DNA from: Diphasiastrum complanatum
Lineage: Eukaryota > Streptophyta > Lycopodiopsida > Lycopodiales > Lycopodiaceae
Assembly (NCBI GenBank): GCA_029204225.1
Contig: CM055111.1
Coordinates: forward strand, 26,199,540 to 26,263,539
Length of the DNA stretch: 64,000 nucleotides
Direction of reading: 5' to 3'
Part shown: positions 1-9,608 of the stretch, in pieces
Numbering within the stretch: the first letter of the stretch is position 1
Layout of the letters: the number at the start of each line of letters is the position of its first letter
Position numbers and translations under genes: made by a program
The notes under the pieces: model-generated
The model's input: the letters and a program-made list of their open reading frames with translations, nothing else
What the model was told of the DNA's origin: nothing
Databases searched by the model: none

Positions 1-690
1 TGATGTACCACCCTTGTTGTGGCAGTGGTTGTGTCTCACAAATCTAAGGGTGGGAGTTTGGAGATGATACCACCATGTTTGGAAAGATGGTGTTCTCGTC
101 TCCCATCTCCATTAGATGGTTGCTGTTGTCACTACAATGATGGTATAGGACAATGCTCGCGAAAAATGGACAGATACAAATAGCCCAGTTGTTGAAATTC
201 ATTTTCCACCGCTTCATTTTAGATTTATAGGTTTTATATATGGCTCAAAATTAGTTGGTTTTAGTTATAAATCTTAGGTTTTAAGGTTTTGTGGATTTTT
301 ATAAGGTTAGTTTAAAACTTTTTTACGAGCATTGGAGTAGGATACACTCACACTCCAACTAGACCAGGTGGGGGACAAATCGAGGCAAAAGTCTCCGTCC
401 CAAGTCCCACGTCCAAATAAGATATACCCTTGACACAAAGCAATTTGAAAAATTTGAAAAGGCCCCCAAGTCCCCAACCTCCCCCCCAAAAAATGGAACT
501 TCCACAATAATTTGGGTAGTTGCAACAACTGCAGGGCTGGCGCCCCTCACTCACTAAATCAGGCAATAAAATAGAGGAGGTGCACATTCTTTTATTTTAG
601 ATTTGTCCAAATTTCAAAAACTCAAAAAAAAAATAAAATAATATACGCACATGGGCCTAAGCTCGGAGGCTGCTCCTGCTGCTTAATTGA
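1..690. other. non-coding flank, nothing recognised
   Basis: I see no gene, repeat family or RNA here. Open frames in the interval are short and show no recognisable domain. The stretch is AT-rich with a few A and T runs. It lies upstream of the phosphatase leader and may contain part of its distal promoter. Confidence 0.5.
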
Positions 691-2219
691 GAAAGGGACG
701 AGAAAAAAACAGGCCATCGCATTTAATTCAGTTTTTCTTCAGCCCCGCCCTTTTTTTTCAATTTTCTTCTTCTTCTTCGTCTTCGTCTTCGTCCTCGTTT
801 TCTCGGAGAACCTCTTTCTCTTTCTCTTTCTGTTGTGTTTGTCAGAAACGCATTCATCATCGCCATTATTTCTTCCCTTCCAATCTCTCTCTCTCTCTCT
901 CTCTCTCCGTCTTTCCATCTTCAAATCACACACACAGACAGGCACACAGTCTCGTACGCCTTCAACAATTTCCATGGAAAGCGAGAGGGGGGGGCGGTAG
1001 TTGGGTTCGCTGCTCTGTATCCGATCTTAAAAACAGCTTTGATGTATGTACATTTCTGCATTATCTGTTGTTCAGGTTGAGGTCGATTTCCAGAACCAAT
1101 CGCAGCGATACTAGTATCTGACGGTGCCGAGGACGTGTTTGAAACACCTGCAAGAGAAATGAACGTTTGGATTGGACTAATGTGGTATGGTGAGTAGAAG
1201 CGCAGGTTGTTACTGCTTCAGAGAAGCGTGTTTTCGGCCAGGGTGGCCTGTGGATGCTTTTTCCCGGTCTTTGCTTCAGGAGCCTGTCTTTGGCTATATA
1301 TCTAAGTGATTTTGATCACTTCATGCCCATCTTAGAAGTGAATTAAGGCTGTCACTTGACTTTGTGATTGAAAAGTATATCGGATTTATCGTTCCTGTTC
1401 TCAGGAGGTTGTTGTTATGAACCTTATAACATGATGCATTATCCAGATCGATATTGAAAACACTAAGTAGAATTAGTTTTGTGTATATATCAGATTCTTC
1501 AAACTGTTGATTGCTAGGGGTCAGGACTTAGATGGCGGCGAAGAGATTGATAGTCATCAGAGAACATTTATGTGGAGTAAAAAGCACATAGCCGTATGCA
1601 GCAACACCGATGGAATAATGTGCTCTTCCCATTTAACATGATCCAGGTTGACAGTTAATTCAATGTTCATCATGCGGACAGTTAAAAGTGGAGAACAAAG
1701 CTGAGGTAGAATCGTTGCGTTCCATGGGATGCAGATTTCTCGCATTGACTTTACAATTTTAAAATTCTCAATCTATGTTGCCAAAAGTCCTTGGGGATCA
1801 TCTTGCGCTACTAGCGATTTTCGTCAATAGCCACTTTGATTTTCGTCTCATAGTTTTGTCACTGATTAGCACCGACTGCCATACGAGTTCTAATGGCTTC
1901 ATCTCATCCCAAACAAGTCAAAAATTGTTCAGACATCCTCCTTATCCAAGGGTGCTTGAGCATTGCTTTTGATCATGAGAACAGTTATAACGAATCGTGA
2001 TGCAGAGAAAATGCAATTAGTCCCCTTCTAAGTTTGACACACAATCACTTTAAGTGAAGCAGATATGCTCGTCGGCATCTAGTTCAAACTTCAAGTTATC
2101 AAGAAAAAGCAGCACTGAGAGGACAAAATTCTAAATAGCTTCTGTTTTAGATAGCAAAAGTATCGTAACTTTGAAATGTAGGCTATGATTCGGCGGTATC
2201 TCTCATCTGCCATGAAGAT
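691..2219 (+). promoter_or_regulatory. 5' flank and probable leader of the 5-phosphatase gene
   Basis: From about 730 the + strand becomes pyrimidine-rich (CTT and TCG runs, then a pure TC tract at 884-907), a pattern common in plant core promoters and 5' leaders. The coding start is at 2220, so the leader either is long or contains an intron; a GTGAGT-type donor candidate lies near 1190, but I cannot prove its use. An open frame over 687-1121 is low-complexity Ser/Phe-rich and is treated as non-coding. No TATA box could be assigned with confidence. Confidence 0.45.
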
Positions 2220-2325
2220 ATGGGAGATGGTGAACATGCACATGTATGTACAATGGGAAACTGTGGGGAAAAATGCGATTGTGTCATCCCTCAGAAAGCC
2301 AAAGCATGGGTCAACAATGTATTAA
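2185..2325 (+). promoter_or_regulatory. overlapping upstream ORF (46 codons)
   Basis: An ATG at 2185 opens a 46-codon frame that passes the main start at 2220 in another frame and stops with TAA at 2323-2325. If the mature mRNA includes 2185, scanning ribosomes would meet it first and it could lower translation of the phosphatase. A possible splice acceptor (TGTAG at 2176-2180) just before it means the leader structure is uncertain. Confidence 0.35.
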
Positions 2326-5198
2326 AGACAGTGAATCCCTTCGAAAAGCTTGAAAAGGTCAGGTTGCTGGAGGAATCTTCAGAGGAGCTACTATTAGCTG
2401 CTATCCAAAAAACAGCCAATAATCAAGCTCCTTTGGGCGAGCGCAGAAGAAAAATCGACGGGCTACGAGGTGAAGACTTACCGATCTTCACCCCGTTCAT
2501 TGATCATTCTTTGGGGATAGATTTAAGGAATGATCTACCGACGGCATCAGCAACACATGATTTATCTGAAGCAGTGGTTTCCGTATCCACGCTGCAGATC
2601 TACGTCGTTACGTGGAATATGAACGGCAAAGTATCTCCTCTACCCTCCGTTCAGTCTGCATAGTAGTAGCGATACTCTCACGGAGTCTCACCCGCTAACT
2701 CTTTACTTTTGTGTACACAGCTCTTTATGATTATTGCTTTATACCGACCTAATAAGTGCTGTAATCGTTTCTGGCTTTGATCTCGTGCAACGAAGAGAAT
2801 ACAAATTACTGGCAGACATTTTTCGAATATTCGGAGTTCGTTTATTCTAGTGAAGCTAATAGTAGTTCGTAATGCTGTGTGTCAGCTTCCTTCAAGCAAT
2901 CTTGCAGAGTTGGTCGACAATGGTCTTGGAAGATATGACCTCTATGCCATTGGCCTTCAAGAAGCTCCCAATTCTTTTATTGAATCATTCTTTGCAGACG
3001 TTCTTGGTGAAGATTACAGGTGCCTTGCAAATGTCAAATCTATTTAACTTTTGCTGCCTATTCTGATTAGATATATCTTTTAAGTCCGAGTTAAGGCTAT
3101 AATCTCTCTTCTTGAAAAGAAAATCTTTATATTGTCACTAGAAATTTCAGCGCAAAATGCCTTTTCCATTCAGCTGCACCGTGACTGGATGTCGTGTTGT
3201 AATGACTTTTGTCGTTGCAGTCTCATTGCTACATCTATGATGTTATCGCTCCAGCTCTGTCTTTTTGTCAAGAAGTCCTTGCAGAAGTACTTTTCTGGTA
3301 TCTATTTCTCATCTTATTGTTTTTCATTAAAATCTCAGTGGGCAGAATCAGAGTTTAGTTACTAGCAGTAATTAGTTTGATCCATCAATCAGATGTTTTT
3401 GTCGTAACAATGAACTCGTGTTGCTTTCAGACATGAAGATTGACAAAGTTGGAGTGGGTGGTTTGGGAGGAGTTGTGGGCCGTCAGAAAGGAGCAGTTGC
3501 AGTCACATTTCGATTCAAAGAAGCGTCATTTCTGTTCGTTGCTTGTCATTTGGCGCGTAAGTTCGAATCCTCTACGTTTACTTGCTGACAGTATAAACGT
3601 GAACGATAACAGTTATTTTGTTGTTATGGCAACAAAAGATTAGTTGCAGTTGTTATGAAATGTCATGGTTTGATAGAAATTTGAAAATGCCAGTGAAGGA
3701 ACTGACTCTAGGGATAAACATGTAGAATCACTTGATTGGGAATGGCAATCATGAGAGAGTGCTCCTTTTCTTTTTATCCTGGGCGTTCTTCGTTGTCCAC
3801 CTGATTGACTGAAGCAACTGCAGAGGCTTCTTCTTGCATCTTTCAATAATAATTTCTACGAAGCTCAATTGATGAGGGCTAGCTCTATCTATATAGGAGT
3901 ACTTCGTATTTTCACGGTCTGTTTTCACAACAACTCCTTGTTCCTTGACTGAAGCAACTGTAGAGCCTTTTTGGATCTGTCAATGATAATTACTACGAAG
4001 CTCAACTGATGAGGACCAGCTCTAATTATTTAGGAATACTTTGTCTTTTCTCAGTCTGTTTTCACAACTATTCCTTGTTCTCTTGTTGCAAGATTCGAGT
4101 ATGTTGAGAAAAACATGTTAATCCAGTATACTTCTTCCAGTGAGCTATCAATCTCGTAACAGCCTCCAATATGCTTCTGAGATATCAAATTATTAATGCA
4201 TGCTCTATTAACCTGGACTTCCTCCACATGTTTCAATGCAGCTCACCAAGGCAATCTGGAAGAGAGAAATGCGCAATATTCACGCATCTGCCAAAGTCTC
4301 TTCTCTAGACCATCTGCTGGGATCTGCTCTTGTTTGCAAAATACCGCGGTTGTAGCAGATGAATATGAAGAACAAGCCCTTTGTCGGAGCATTGTGGAAG
4401 ATTCTGATCTTGTTGTATGGTTTGGAGATCTCAACTACAGAGTGGAGGGCAGCAGAAGCTCAGTAGGGTTAATGGTGAAGCATAACCTTGAAAAAGTAAG
4501 ATAGATTCACAGATTAGAAATGCATAGCATATAAATGTGTCGTGAAACAATAAAGAAAAAACTTGAAACAATTTGCTGGTGCCTGAGCAGAAGCTCAGTA
4601 GGGTTAACGGTGAAACATAAACTTGAAAAAAGTAGTATAAATCTACTGACGATAAATGCATAGAGCAATACAGCAAAATTTGAAATAATTTGCTTGTGCC
4701 TATTCTCACAGTTTCTATGGGCGAAGGATCAGTTATCCCGAGAGTTTCAGCACGGACATATATTCAGTGGATTCCAAGAAGGACCTCTTTCTTTCAGACC
4801 AACGTACAAGTACGACGTTGGTACTGACAACTACGACTCCAGTGAGAAGGTAATTCGTTCCTTTGGTTCTGTTTACAAGAACTCTCAGATGATCTAAGGC
4901 TTGCTTCAATCTAGACTCTATTCAAAAGCTCTGATTAGTTTTAGTAAAGAACGTGCTTATAGTCTTGAGTTTTGGAAGACTGGAACTTGGAACCTATTGT
5001 ATGCATGTGAAGTAAATCAAGGAATAATTGGGTATCTTGTAGGAGAGAGTTCCTTCGTGGACAGATAGGATTTTGATAAAAGTCAGTCAGAAGAGCTATG
5101 TTAAGGCAGATTTGCAGGACTACAACTCCATCAACTCGCTCAAAACTTCCGATCATCGGCCGGTCAAAGCATTGGTCAAAGTTAGCAACTTGGAGTGA
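2220..5198 (+). CDS. inositol polyphosphate 5-phosphatase, 7 exons, 431 aa
   Basis: Removes the 5-phosphate from inositol phosphates or phosphoinositides (endonuclease/exonuclease/phosphatase fold, Mg-dependent). Exons by GT-AG sites and unbroken frame: 2220-2630, 2886-3019, 3221-3297, 3431-3556, 4242-4495, 4712-4849, 5043-5198; they sum to 1296 nt. Motifs in order: WNMNGK (132-137), GLQE (160-163, metal-binding Glu), GGLGG and GRQKGAV (about 218-231), CHL (246-248), LEERN (255-259), WFGDLNYR (309-316, with the family Asp-Leu-Asn), PSWTDRIL (384-391) and SDHRPV (416-421, catalytic Asp-His). The length and lack of WD40 repeats resemble the compact plant 5PTase11 type; this subfamily placing is inference. 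The second Met (2253) would give an MGNC N-terminus, a possible myristoylation/palmitoylation signal. Introns 4 and 5 carry local tandem duplications. All catalytic motifs are intact, so the gene looks functional. Confidence 0.93.
3807..4083. repeat. 140-bp tandem duplication in phosphatase intron 4
   Basis: The segment starting GACTGAAGCAACTG at 3807 recurs at 3947. The two copies run through matching stretches (TACGAAGCTCAA, GATGAGG, CTGTTTTCACAAC, TCCTTGTTC) and end near 3946 and 4083. Copies differ by scattered substitutions, so the duplication is not recent. Confidence 0.8.
4452..4711 (+). repeat. tandem duplication of exon 5 end plus intron 5
   Basis: The unit at 4452-4586 holds the last 44 nt of exon 5, its donor (AAAAAGTAAG) and following intron. 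It recurs at 4587-4711, which ends at the true acceptor of exon 6. The second copy of the exon end (4587-4632) has a damaged donor (AAAAAAGTAGT) and lies behind a CCTGAGCAG that resembles an acceptor. The frame of the gene is kept only if this copy is skipped as intron. Confidence 0.8.
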
Positions 5199-6239
5199 AC
5201 ATGACAAGAAAACTTTCGCTGCTGTGACTCTGCTGGACGTGTACAACTTCCATTGGCTATACATCAGCAAAATCCTGCATTTCCAAGACTATATCTATTG
5301 AAGCCTTTGTTTCTGGTGCACTGCCCCAGACCTTAAAAGCGCTTACTATTGTCACATTGAGAGAGGGAACTGTGAACAACGTTGCCATTTTCAAAAAAGC
5401 TGTTGAAAGAAAAAAGCCGCAGACAATCAATGGGCTTTTTATTGCATAAGTCATTCTTTAGATTTTTGAACGTGTCGCACTTCTTGCAAAACGTTCTTGG
5501 AAAAATAGTCTGTAAACGCTCTTTGGAGGTTTATATGGATCCAATATCCAGTTATGGAGAGGCAATTTGTCTTGTATATATAACCTTCAATGATGAGAAA
5601 GACTGTAGCAGCTTTAAGGTGCAGCTTCACAGGCTGTAACAAAAAGCTATGACGATGTTCATCTGCTGTATTCCCCTTGAGGAAAAATTTATTGACTAGC
5701 TTCATTTGGTTTTCCAGAATCTCACATCCTTGCTTGTAGCCACAAATTCAGGCTATGTTTAGAAAAATTCCCTGAGCGTGCTTAATGGTAATTCACAAAC
5801 TCCATGTAGAAAAGATAAAATTATTCAGATGTGTTGCACGTTAGTTAGTAAAATTGTATCGTAGCTTACAATTATTGTGGCTGAGAAACGAAATGAATCT
5901 TACCACCAGTATATGTCAGTCAAACACACCACTGCTTCACTCAAAAGTTCATCAAAGTATCAAATAAAACCAGAATCACTGTAATATGCACGGTAAAGCT
6001 TTTTCATGTTTCATTTCCCAGTAAATTGACGTAACAATCATTCGAAAGGTGTCTAAGCAAACTATTGCCATGCACTAAGCACTCCAAATACATCGAATTT
6101 TTGGGCAGGTCTTTACGCTACCAGAATCACTAGAATTTCCATGGGTATAGTTTCTCGTGATTGCGCTTTCAAGGTAAATTGATCTCACACATCTTCATAA
6201 CCTGCTCAAAAACAAGACAATCCATATACAGCATATACA
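5199..6239. other. 3' flank of the phosphatase gene, no other gene seen
   Basis: This stretch probably contains the 3' UTR of the phosphatase. Open frames on both strands (for example 5257-5454 on -, 5382-5639 on +) have no recognisable domain and overlap each other. No clear polyadenylation site was singled out. Confidence 0.5.
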
Positions 6240-6310
6240 CCCAACGAGGTTGGCTCAATTGGTTAGCTTGGCAGCCAAAGTTTCTTTGACCCCAGGTCGA
6301 AGCCCCCCTT
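6240..6310 (+). repeat. tRNA-derived SINE head (A and B box)
   Basis: TGGCTCAATTGG at 6251-6262 fits the RNA polymerase III A box, and GGTCGAAGCCCC at 6295-6306 fits the B box with one base missing. The spacing matches tRNA-derived plant SINEs. It does not fold as an intact tRNA gene, and no A- or T-rich tail is obvious downstream, so it is probably a truncated SINE copy. Confidence 0.6.
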
Positions 6311-7098
6311 GGAAACCAAGATGCATAAACAGCAACCAGTAAACATTTCTAACGAGTGTATCTCAGATCTAGAACACAGAAGCAGATTTTAGGAATGAAA
6401 AAGTCACCATCTATTGTGTTTATGTTTCATAGAAACTCTTTTGGGCAGGAGATTGAATACAGCTTCTTTCAAGCAGACCAAATGATCAGACTCTGTCATT
6501 CTCTGTCAAAGGAGTGGAACTATGTCTGTAAGTTTTTCAAATTCAAAGCGTCCAAAGTTATCTTAACTTTCAGCTTTTAACTATCAGCATTTCAAGGCTG
6601 AAGCCTAACACTTAAGCAGCAAGGTTTTAATTTGAAGGGTTGCTCATTGTATCTTAAAATCTTCCACAGAGTTCGAGTTTTAACTTTAGCTGTGAACTGA
6701 AAAAGCTTTCTTAAAAAAAAGACCAACAGACGTTTCATATGAAACATTTGACATACATATTGCATGCTCTAGAGTCCAGAGCAAGACTTCAAACTTCAAA
6801 GGCTCAAGCAGGCCTTGTGGGCCCCTCGATTGTGGGCCTGAGGACCCAGGACGGGCCAGGACCGACGACTTATCCTGGAAGTTATATCATCTGCCCAATA
6901 ATTAGATGACCCGGAGTCCGTATTGCAAGCAGATAACAAGTGATTGCTAGAATGTAGGAGCATTCCATAAAGTTGATGTTACATACAAGATTTTAACCTG
7001 CATGGGCTTATACCTACAGTCTTCCTCTATCAGGCAGTTTTAGCTCTTATTTGTGAATTGATTATGTCAATAGGAAATGCGGCACAAACTGAGCTGTC
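6311..7098. other. spacer, nothing recognised
   Basis: No gene or repeat family could be identified. A short GC-richer patch with GGCC and GGACC words near 6813-6875 resembles retrotransposon-derived spacer, but no frame or terminal repeat supports this. Confidence 0.4.
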
Positions 7099-7450
7099 GT
7101 GACTTGTGACTACTTCACTGGCTCACCACAGGTCGGAGACTCAGTCCCTGACTTTCTAACTTACTCTGGGACCTTAGGGAGCGTCACCCCTTACAGTATT
7201 ACAGGGCACGATGGGTGCACCCAAGTCAGCTTTACAACATCCTCCCCTCGTTTGAGAAAGTTGATGTCCTCATCAGGGCCAAACTAAAACCTAAGACTCA
7301 TGGCACGGGCTTAATTCACCGGCCAAACTTTATTTACATATACAAGGGCACGGGCTTGATTCACCGGCCAAAGGAGACCAACTGTAAAGGGAAGTTAAAC
7401 ATTGTGTTTGCACTCATCAGCACAGGAAAAGTGTGGATCTAGTTCACTTA
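7099..7450 (+). repeat. LTR-retrotransposon-like untranslated fragment
   Basis: The segment contains two direct copies of a 26-bp word starting GGCACGGGCTT and ending CACCGGCCAAA (7302-7327 and 7347-7372). It lies next to gypsy gag and protease relics and reads like untranslated LTR or leader sequence of the same kind of element. No terminal repeat pair could be matched, so the assignment is by context. Confidence 0.35.
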
Positions 7451-7608
7451 CGTAAAACCTGTGTAAAGCTACTGCATTTAGATGCTAGACTGAAGCTCAC
7501 CCCTTCGATGAAAAGGCGGCTTACTTTATTAGCATGAAAGGAAAAAGGTACTTGCGGCTCCCTTGAGTCTAAGATATGTCGTTTTTGTGCCACGTCTGAA
7601 TGAGTCCC

Positions 7609-8320
7609 CTAGGACTCTAGATTTTTTGTTTGGTCGCCCAGATTGAGCTCCTTGAGCTCTGCATCGGCACTTGGATCCACCTCTGATGTAGAAGCTGCAG
7701 GCAATGTTGGCTCCATTTGATCCCGTGTCAACTGGTTTGTCACTGCTGGTTGTCCTTCATTAAAGAGGTGAGCTTTCGTTTGGTCACCCAGGTTGAGCTC
7801 CTTGAGCTCTGCATCGGCACTTGGATCCACCTCTGATGTAGAAGCTGTAGGCAATGTTGACTCCATTTGATCCCGTGTCAGCTGGTTTATCACTGCTGGC
7901 TGTCCTTCGTTAAAGAGGTGAATGAGGTTGGGAGGGATGGCTGTCTTAGGTTCATTTGTGTCGTTCCGTTCTGGTTGGTCCCCTGGCACAGCTCTTACGA
8001 CGCAAGGTCTCCAGCCATTATATAATAACACAAGGTTAATCCCTTTTGCCAAGAAGGCCACCACGTGTTCGTTAAACCAGCTTAATCTCAAGATAGCATC
8101 GAAGGCATCCATCTTCAAGATTGTGAACGTTAGTCGATTATTCCAGTTGCCCAGCGAGATTAGTAAGTTGGTTGTCAATCTACAAGTTGTCATTGTACCT
8201 TTCGCAGTCTCCACACAAATAAGAGTCACATTTTCTTCACATTGGATGCCCAATTCCCCTGCCAGTTTTTCTGACAAGTAGCTATGCGACCTCCCAGAAG
8301 TGAATGATCTTGTCTTGGAT
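7609..8320 (-). pseudogene. Ty3/gypsy aspartic protease relic
   Basis: Read on the - strand, the segment begins with a retroviral-type protease. SEKLAGELG after the active-site region and FDAILRLSWF (compare FDxILGMDWL of plant gypsy proteases) place the fold. The catalytic Asp-Ser/Thr-Gly triplet has decayed: where DSGATH is expected the frame reads TSGRSH (about 8283-8305). The frame then runs into a hydrophilic linker made of two 50-residue repeats and stops at 7609. The piece is head-to-head with a + strand gag relic at 8372, an order impossible in an intact element. Confidence 0.75.
7628..7927 (-). repeat. two 150-bp tandem repeats inside the protease relic
   Basis: Copies at 7628-7777 and 7778-7927 match with few substitutions. 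The unit length keeps the reading frame, giving two 50-residue repeats that each contain NEGQPAV, LTRDQM, TSEVDPSADAELKELNLG. The duplication therefore arose while, or before, the frame was open. Confidence 0.85.
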
Positions 8321-8371
8321 ACAGCCTTTCAGGTGAAATAACTTTGATCCTCTTGCAGGAGTCGCCATGAG

Positions 8372-9427
8372 ATGTTCACGATCCAAGAAGAGATGGGTGC
8401 CCCTTTTGAACCTACACCAAGAGACGAATCCATACCAGAGGCACAACAAGACCTCTTTGAAGTGAAGATGCGGCAATACTTATCAAGTGCAATGATGGCT
8501 ATGCTTAGTGAGGTGAAGAAGGGCAGAGAAATAGAAAGGAAAGAATGGCAAGCATCCCTGCAAGCCATGAACCTCAGTCAATTCGACCTTGCTAGAGAAA
8601 TGAGAGACGGGCTAACACAGCTCAAAGCCAGGTTTGAAGAGCTGGAGGCAACAAGAGGGAATGCAGTGGTGCCTCCTCCATGATACCAAGGGACCCACGA
8701 GCGCGAAACACAAAAGGCTCGAAGAAGACTGCCAAAGTAAAAGCACCGCCTACTTTCAAAGGAGAGCGTGACACTCGAATTGTGGAAGATTGGTTGTTTC
8801 ACATGGACCATTACTTCCATCTGATGAACACTCTTGAAGAAGAAAGAGCGGACTTGGCATTAGCCTATTTTGAAGGGTACACTACAAATTGGTACCGGAT
8901 GGCAGGAATGCAATTCCAGACATGGGACGCGTTCAAAACCGCGTTACGAGAGGAGTTCATACCTAAGGATTCACACATGAGATTGAGAACAGAATTATCA
9001 GGACTCAAGCAAAAACGATTCATTGCGAGAGTACCTAAATAAATTCAGATAGAGTGTATGGGTTATTGAAGATATGTTCGAGGCAGACAAGACCCACTAC
9101 CTCTTGTCTGGAATGCAGTCTTGGACCCGACGTGCAATAAACAACTACATGCCCCATGATTTCAATTCAACTATTCGGGCGGCTAAAATGGTCTGTGATT
9201 ATGAGACCACATTGGCACCAACTGCTCCCTCAACCTCAATGAGAGTATTTAGTGGATCCAAACCGAGTCCGAGCTTCTTTTCAAGAGGGGACTCAGCTTT
9301 AAATGGCAACCAAGCCTTGAGTAGCGTGAACAAATTCCCAGCAAAAACAGGGTTTGGCAACCAAGGCAACAATGGAGGGAACACTTTTCAGAGAAGGAAC
9401 AACACTGGACCTTCAGCTAGTCGGTAA
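8372..9427 (+). pseudogene. Ty3/gypsy gag relic, frame-broken
   Basis: Three overlapping or adjacent frames (8372-8683, 8680-9042, 9074-9427) read as one plant gypsy gag. The first is a coiled-coil-like leader. The second has the gag core: PPTFKGERD, VEDWLFHMDHYF, LALAYFEGYTTNWYR, TWDAFKTALREEF. The third continues with LLSGMQSWTRRAI and a Ser/Asn-rich tail. Two frameshifts and the missing zinc knuckle show it is dead. It capsid-packages element RNA in intact relatives. Confidence 0.8.
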
Positions 9428-9480
9428 ACGTTTGAGATGACAAGTGACATTGCTCACAACGAGCAGCCAACTATGGACTA

Positions 9481-9608
9481 GGTATTCGTGATGCAGAGGT
9501 GGGCTACCGGCTATAGCACTCCGAGCCGCTAGAGCGGCGAGGGTGGCTACAGCAGTAGCCCACCGTTGGATCACGAATACCAGACATAGCAATTGTGATC
9601 CAACGGTG
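9481..9608. repeat. compound hairpin with two competing stems
   Basis: GGTATTCGTGAT (9481-9492) pairs with ATCACGAATACC (9570-9581), and inside it GGTGGGCTAC pairs with GTAGCCCACC; the apex holds a palindrome, GCCGCTAGAGCGGC. The right half also offers CACCGTTGGATCAC (9561-9574), which pairs perfectly with GTGATCCAACGGTG (9595-9608). The two stems share bases and are mutually exclusive. It could be a small inverted-repeat transposon or its solo end. Confidence 0.75.

Noticed and set aside
884-907. CRISPR array or other spaced repeat system
   Set aside because: No regularly spaced direct repeats with unique spacers were found here or elsewhere; the repeats in the window are microsatellites, tandem duplications or transposon ends.
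687-1121. 144-codon frame upstream of the phosphatase
   Set aside because: Low-complexity Ser/Phe run produced by CT-rich leader sequence; no domain, and a GA-rich frame opens on the other strand over the same bases.
6240-6310. A functional tRNA gene
   Set aside because: A and B boxes are present, but the acceptor stem does not pair and the B box is short by one base.
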